Origin: Pelomonas sp047654785
GTDB lineage: Bacteria > Pseudomonadota > Gammaproteobacteria > Burkholderiales > Burkholderiaceae_C
DNA length: 64,000 nt
Reading direction: 5' to 3'
Assembly (NCBI RefSeq): GCF_047654785.1
Contig: NZ_JASGKQ010000003.1
Location: 186,001-250,000 of the forward strand
Shown here: positions 60,086 through 64,000 of the stretch, piece after piece
How positions within the stretch are numbered: the stretch's first letter is position 1
How the letters are laid out: every line of letters begins with the position of its first letter
The notes under the pieces: generated by a model
What the model was told of the DNA's origin: nothing
Database searches by the model: none
The model's input: the letters and a program-made list of their open reading frames with translations, nothing else
Position numbers and translations under genes: made by a program

Positions 60086-60874
60086 TTAGGCCAGGGTGGA
60101 TTTTGAGGGCTTTTGCGGTGCCGGTTTGGTGGCCGCCGCGATCTGTTTGGGCGCGCGGTACGACTGCCCGTCCAGCACCAGGCAGTAGGCGTTGTGGCGC
60201 AGCCGGTCGAGGCTGGCGCTGGCCAGCAGCCGGTTGGCTGGGAAAGCCTGGTCCCACTCGGTGAAGTCCAGGTTGCTGGTCACGATGGTGGCGGCCTGCT
60301 CGTAGCGCTCGGCGATCAGGTCGTGCAGGTCCTCATCGGCCGGCGCACGCAGCGGCTTCAGGCCGAAGTCGTCAATGATGAGCAGCGGCACACGGGCCAA
60401 GGTCGCCAGCTTGCGTTCATAGCTGCCGGTCGCCCTGGCCGCGTTCAGGCTCTGCGTCAGGCTGGCGCAGGTGGTGAAGACCACGTCCACGCCCTGGCGC
60501 ACCGCGCAGTGGCCCAGCGCCTGGGCCAGGTGGCTCTTGCCGGTGCCGCAGGGCCCCACGATGAGCACGGGGGCCTTCTCCTGCAGGTAGCGTCCAGTGG
60601 CCAGGTCGTGCACGAGCGCGCGGTTGAGCTGCGGCAGCCGCTCGAAGTCGAACTGCTCCAGTGTCTTGGTGGTGCGGAACTGCGCGCGGCGCAGCCGCGT
60701 GCTGAACTTCTTCTGCTCGCGCCGCGCGACCTCATCGCTGATGAGCAGGGCCAGGAAGTCGGTGTAGGCCAGCTTGGCCTCGATGGCCTGGCGGTTGCGC
60801 GCCTCCAGGGAGTCAAAGATGCCGGACAGGCGCAGCTGCTTCAACTGCGGGGCGAGTTCGGGGGCGGGGTTCAT
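60086..60874 (-). CDS. istB: IstB-like ATPase of IS21 element
   Basis: The 262-residue AAA+ ATPase assists the IstA transposase in target choice and strand transfer. It has Walker A VGPCGTGKSHLAQALG, Walker B PLLIIDDFGLKPL, a sensor-type VTSNLDFTEWDQAF, and the IstB N-terminal region (LKQLRLSGIFDSLEARNRQA). It lies 18 bases after istA, as in the family. Confidence 0.95.
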   Translation of the reverse strand: MNPAPELAPQLKQLRLSGIFDSLEARNRQAIEAKLAYTDFLALLISDEVARREQKKFSTRLRRAQFRTTKTLEQFDFERLPQLNRALVHDLATGRYLQEKAPVLIVGPCGTGKSHLAQALGHCAVRQGVDVVFTTCASLTQSLNAARATGSYERKLATLARVPLLIIDDFGLKPLRAPADEDLHDLIAERYEQAATIVTSNLDFTEWDQAFPANRLLASASLDRLRHNAYCLVLDGQSYRAPKQIAAATKPAPQKPSKSTLA

Positions 60875-60892
60875 GGGTCTTCTCCTTCGGGG

Positions 60893-62431
60893 TCAGTGCA
60901 GCAGCTCTTGCTGCGGGTGGGCGATGAGGTCGGCGAACAGCTCGGTGGCAGGCCGGGTGAAGCGGGTGCGGCCGTACTGCGCCGGCGTGGCCGCAGGCAC
61001 GTCGGCGCGCTGGTCGGCGCCGCTCGCCAGGATGGTCTTGACGGTGCGGTAGTGGGGCGAGCCATGCGCCATGGCCCGTGCGCAGGCCGCCTCCAGCCGG
61101 GCGGCGCCGTAGGGCTTGAGCAGGGCCAGCACGCCTTGCGCGGCGCGCAGCCGCTCCAGAACGCGGTCGCTGAGCAGGTTCTCGATCAAGGCGGCGCAGG
61201 ATGCGCCGATGTGCTCGGCCTGGGTGACGCACCACGCCCGGTCGCGACCGAAGAAGGCCTGCGCCTCGGGCGGCAGGTGCCCGCGCACGCTCACGCGCTG
61301 GCCGGGCTTGAGTCCTCGCGGATGGGTGGCGACGTGGCGGTAGTCTTCGAACAGCGCGACCGCCGCATCGGTGGCGCGCAGCCACAAGGTCTTGCCCACC
61401 AGCGTGAACGGTGCGGAGTACAGCACTCGCTCGAACTGCACATGGCAGTCGCGGTGCACGCTCACGCGGTGCCAGGTGCCCAGGTCGGGCGCAGGGGTGG
61501 GCAACGCCTGCAGCAGCGGTGCCTCCAGCGCGAACAAGCTCAGCGGAGTGCGCCGGGTGGTGCCGTGGCAGCGCCTGCCTGCCTCCTCAAGCACCCAGGC
61601 ACGGGCCTGCGCGTTGAGGTCGGCCAGGTCGCGGAAGGTGCGCAGCGGCAGGAAGTTGCCCTTGAGGTACTTCACGCCGGACTCGACGATGCCCTTCTTC
61701 TGCGGATCGTGCGGTGGGCAGGGGTCGATCTTGAAGCCGTAGCCTTCGGCACATTCGGCGTAGGCGCGCTGCACGGTGGGGTCCTGGGCGCAGGCGCGGG
61801 TGATGGCGCACTTGGCGTTGTCGATGATGACGCGCTGGGGCACGCCGGCGAACCACTCGAAGGCGCGGCGGTGGCAACCCAGCCAGGTGGCCACGGTCTG
61901 GTCCCAGACGAACTCGACGTACTGGTGGCGGCTGCTGGCCAGCGTCATCACGAAGGCCCAGGTGCGCCGGGGCTGGCCGTCGGGGTGGATGAGCGTGGGG
62001 CCGGCGCCAAAGTCCACTTGGGCAGCCTCGCCGGGCTCGAAGTCCAGTCGGCAGGTGGTCTCAGGCGGCAACTGGCGGCGAACATCGGCCACCAGGCGGC
62101 GCACGGCCGAATAGCTGCCGGTGAAGCCGTGCTGGCGCTTGAGTGCGCCGTGGATGGCGGTGCCCGAGACGCCTTGCTCGAGCCAGGACGCGATGGCGCC
62201 GCGATGTGGCTCCAGCGTGGAGATGGTGCTGCTGGCCTTGCGCGGGCAGCCTAATGCCGCGGCGATGGTCTCATCGTCGGGCAGGGGCTGGGCGGTGTCC
62301 AGCCAACCGCGCTCGGTGGCCAAGCTGCGCCACTGCGCCGCCTTGGGCCGGCCCATGACGCGGGCCGCAGCGATGTCGCGGTCGGAGTCGCCTTGCCGCA
62401 TGCGCAGCAGGGCCTGTCGATAGTGATGCAT
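60893..62431 (-). CDS. istA: IstA transposase of IS21 element
   Basis: The 512-residue DDE transposase has an N-terminal helix-turn-helix (YRQALLRMRQGDSDRDIAAA), the catalytic domain with Asp in CRLDFEPGEAAQVDFGAGPT and the second Asp in VPQRVIIDNAKCAITRA, Glu in KKGIVESGVKYLKGNFLPL, and a C-terminal beta-domain. The ATG at 62431 is chosen because AGGAGATTCGAG precedes it; the frame is open further upstream. It appears intact. Confidence 0.95.
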   Translation of the reverse strand: MHHYRQALLRMRQGDSDRDIAAARVMGRPKAAQWRSLATERGWLDTAQPLPDDETIAAALGCPRKASSTISTLEPHRGAIASWLEQGVSGTAIHGALKRQHGFTGSYSAVRRLVADVRRQLPPETTCRLDFEPGEAAQVDFGAGPTLIHPDGQPRRTWAFVMTLASSRHQYVEFVWDQTVATWLGCHRRAFEWFAGVPQRVIIDNAKCAITRACAQDPTVQRAYAECAEGYGFKIDPCPPHDPQKKGIVESGVKYLKGNFLPLRTFRDLADLNAQARAWVLEEAGRRCHGTTRRTPLSLFALEAPLLQALPTPAPDLGTWHRVSVHRDCHVQFERVLYSAPFTLVGKTLWLRATDAAVALFEDYRHVATHPRGLKPGQRVSVRGHLPPEAQAFFGRDRAWCVTQAEHIGASCAALIENLLSDRVLERLRAAQGVLALLKPYGAARLEAACARAMAHGSPHYRTVKTILASGADQRADVPAATPAQYGRTRFTRPATELFADLIAHPQQELLH

Positions 62432-62530
62432 CTCGAATCTCCTGCGCGCCATCCCTGGCCCTCCGGGCAAATGGCCCGAAGGGTAGAGATGGCGTCGCGG
62501 TGTTCGAGACACCCGTCAACCCAGTGCCGA

Positions 62531-62650
62531 CTGGCTCCTATATGCCGATCCGGCACTGGCTCCATGACGCCGATCACGCGCTGGCTCCAATATGCCGGTC
62601 AGCCGCTGGCTCCTACATGCCGATCACGCACTGGCTCCTATACGGCGGTC
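62531..62650. repeat. Five tandem 25-bp terminal repeats of the IS21 element
   Basis: CTGGCTCCTATATGCCGATC and close variants start at 62531, 62556, 62581, 62606 and 62631, exactly 25 bp apart, the last merging into the terminal inverted repeat. Two inverted copies (GCCGTAATGGAGCCA type) lie at the other end, at 60010-60029 and 60034-60053. They are presumably IstA binding sites. Confidence 0.88.
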
Positions 62651-64000
62651 GGTGACACCGATTGCTCAGCAGCCGCCAGACCACGGGCTTGACGCCGGCC
62701 GGCGGGTCGATCTCCTGCGCCAGCAGGCAGGTCACGTGCAAGGTGCCTACTTTGCCATCGGACAGTTCGACGACCTGCGCCCGCAGGCTCTGCGTGACCG
62801 GCCGGGCTACTGTGCCGCGTCCGCCCGGCAACTCGAAGGCCACTTTGCCCAGCACCGGCGCTTGCGCCACTTGCTCCCACAGCTTGCCATCGTTGGGCAG
62901 GACCCGGTTGTGCCGGCAGCGAATCAGGTAGTCGGCCGCATGCTGCAGTTCCTGGGCCCGGCGCAGCAGGGCAAGGATGTCGGCCTCCCGGTCGGCCACG
63001 TACACCTGGCGCACCTGCGGCAGCGCCAACGCCCGTTCGGCCACGCGTTCGTAGCCTTCGATCCAGCGCGTGCTCTCCACGATCCCGCCACGTTTGCCGT
63101 CTTTGCCTTTCGCCTCGCGCGCCCACATCCACGCATCGAGCACGCCCAGCGGCTCGCGCGTCGGGCTCACCGCGTAGGTCGGGTGCAGGTACATCCCGCG
63201 CTGCGCTTCATAGCTCAACGGGCCCAGCCCCGCTGTGGCGCGGCCGTTGAAGTCCAGTTCCGTGGTGTCCTGGATGTTCAGCACCACGGGATGCGCGCGC
63301 ATGCGCTCTTCGCTGCACGTCCAGTGCGGTTTGAGCAGCGCCTGCCAGTCAGTCTTGGCGTTGGACAGAAACCGGTAGGCCCCTTGCGTCTCGGCCCAGC
63401 CGCTGCAAGCGTTCGGAATGCTCTCCGTGGGCTTGCCGGCCAGGCGCTCGGCCAGCAGCACAGCTCGTGCGTCCAATCTCCCATCGCCCAGATCCAGCGT
63501 CCTGAATTCCTCTGCAGCCCAGCCCACTCGTCTCCCACAATCTCAATCAATTCAATAGGTTGCGGAATCTACTTCAACTTGTGTGTAATGGGATGCCTCT
63601 GGCCGGATCATGAACCACGATACCTGATCGGGTGACCTCTCTCAGCACGACGAAATGATCCATCTTCCAGTGCAATATGCATGGCGCCTGGAGATCTTTC
63701 AATTCGTTGAGTTCGGCGCGCAGTGGGCGTGGAGCCAACTGCAAGGTGCTGGCAATATGGATGATTTGCTGCAGCGTCGCTCCGTTCTGAGAAATTGGAA
63801 ATCGCTTGCGCAGGGTCGGGACGTCTGTGCGATGTCCATAGAAGCTGGCGATCATAGACAGGCACGCCAAGCCGCATTCTGCGGATTCGGTTTGCCGCTG
63901 CATGGGCAGGCGTCGGCGGAAGCCAAATTGCAGCCTGTCGACGAGGTATTTCATATGATGGCAATCATTCAAAATCTTCCGAAACCAACGAGATCGGATG

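Larger units (their letters stand above)
60003..62657 (-). mobile_element. IS21-family element, 2655 bp
   Basis: It begins TGTCACCGACCGCCGTA and ends with the exact inverse, TACGGCGGTCGGTGACA, the TGT...ACA form of IS21. The flanking 5-bp duplication is CCGAT (59998-60002 and 62658-62662). It carries istA and istB on the minus strand and has multiple copies of terminal repeat motifs at both ends. It is inserted within the Tn5-like transposase. Confidence 0.95.
59548..63527 (-). pseudogene. Tn5-like IS4-family transposase interrupted by IS21
   Basis: The N-terminal part (63527-62658) has WAAEEFRTLDLGDGRLDARA, the first Asp in NIQDTTELDFNG and the second in VYVADREADILALL. The C-terminal part (59997-59548) has LIDWYRARWEIELFFLILKE with the YREK-type Glu, then ALYMVVAWRINRLMRLGR and LNTVVRLIAQLGGFLGRKGD. 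Deleting the IS21 and one CCGAT copy joins WRLLSNR directly to PAHTLEQAVEL and restores a 439-residue transposase. It is inactive as found. Confidence 0.88.
59530..63595 (-). mobile_element. Tn5/IS50-like IS4-family element with a nested IS21
   Basis: The inverted ends CATCCCATTACACACA (59530-59545 and, inverted, 63580-63595) are flanked by the 9-bp duplication CCTCTGGCC (59521-59529, 63596-63604), the length usual for IS50-type elements. Without the nested IS21 and its duplication the element is 1406 bp. It is inserted in the C39 exporter gene. Confidence 0.92.
58783..63954 (-). pseudogene. Peptidase-containing (C39) ABC exporter, interrupted and truncated
   Basis: The N-terminal part (63954-63596) is a C39 peptidase domain that trims double-glycine leaders: Cys27 in RQTESAECGLACLSM, His100 in WKMDHFVVLRE, Asp116 in VVHDPARG. 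A Tn5-like IS separates it from the transmembrane part (59520-58783): RFEEVSKYFTGVALELRP, LKRSLAQILLLAIVMEGFVL, KLPVSYFEKRHVGDVVSRFN and FLETVRGIQAVRLFNK. Removing the IS and one 9-bp duplication gives HDPARGERTYRFEEV in frame, 365 codons. The gene then stops at IS copy B before the ATPase domain. It cannot work as it stands. Confidence 0.88.

Noticed and set aside
62531..62650. Regular 25-bp repeats as a CRISPR array
   Set aside because: The units are contiguous with no unique spacers, and they merge into the terminal inverted repeat of the IS21 element.

Overview
This 64 kb window is chromosomal DNA of a GC-rich betaproteobacterium of the order Burkholderiales. The evidence is gene order (mlaA-C-B, hexR/zwf facing tal-pgi, zapD-yacG-coaE-pilDCB, rplU-rpmA-obgE-proB, hemA-prfA-prmC-grxD-ubiX) together with strongly G/C-ending codons. 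The gene types recall Roseateles, Mitsuaria or Rubrivivax relatives, but the genus is not proven from the sequence alone.

Positions 1-31600 are mostly conserved housekeeping DNA. In order they hold phospholipid transport (Mla), glucose-6-phosphate metabolism with its RpiR/HexR-type regulator, a division/CoA/type IV pilus block, a novel-looking OmpA-like polytopic protein, a tRNA-Pro, ispB, ribosomal proteins L21 and L27, obgE-proB, rppH, proS, a lytic transglycosylase, an M3 peptidase, ubiX-grxD, prmC-prfA-hemA, miaB and a tRNA-Met. A 238-bp element with perfect 15-bp terminal inverted repeats and a small outer-membrane-type gene lie between prmC and grxD.

Positions 31700-50980 are accessory. 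A pectin/rhamnogalacturonan utilisation locus (tandem acetylesterase, PL22-like lyase, GH43-like and GH115-like enzymes, PL1-type pectate lyase) is split by a siderophore-iron cassette (FecI-FecR-TonB receptor-DUF3649-PepSY-DUF3325) with a Fur box before fecI. One gene here (35202-35963) is a chimera: the first ~160 residues of a TonB-dependent receptor are joined in frame to the tail of a rhamnogalacturonan lyase, as expected from a deletion. Several palindromic repeat families sit in the gaps. A UDP-glucose dehydrogenase with an extra C-terminal tail marks the far edge.

Positions 51000-64000 are a low-GC, insertion-sequence-riddled island. Removing the insertions on paper shows what was there: a peptidase-containing (C39) ABC exporter, a small protein with a classical double-glycine leader, a second double-glycine protein whose mature part looks like a bacterial phospholipase A2, a TraB/GumN-like protein with two GxxH motifs, a frameshifted secreted protein, a small membrane protein and a DUF616 glycosyltransferase. 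It resembles a bacteriocin/effector export locus in decay. The exporter is cut by a Tn5-like IS4 element with 9-bp target duplications. That element is itself cut by an IS21 element with a 5-bp duplication. The TraB gene is cut by an IS5 element with a 3-bp duplication. In all three cases excision restores the reading frame exactly. Two near-identical 1102-bp IS copies and a third remnant complete the picture. One of these copies joins the exporter to the phospholipase-like gene without a target duplication, which points to a deletion that removed the exporter's ATPase domain.
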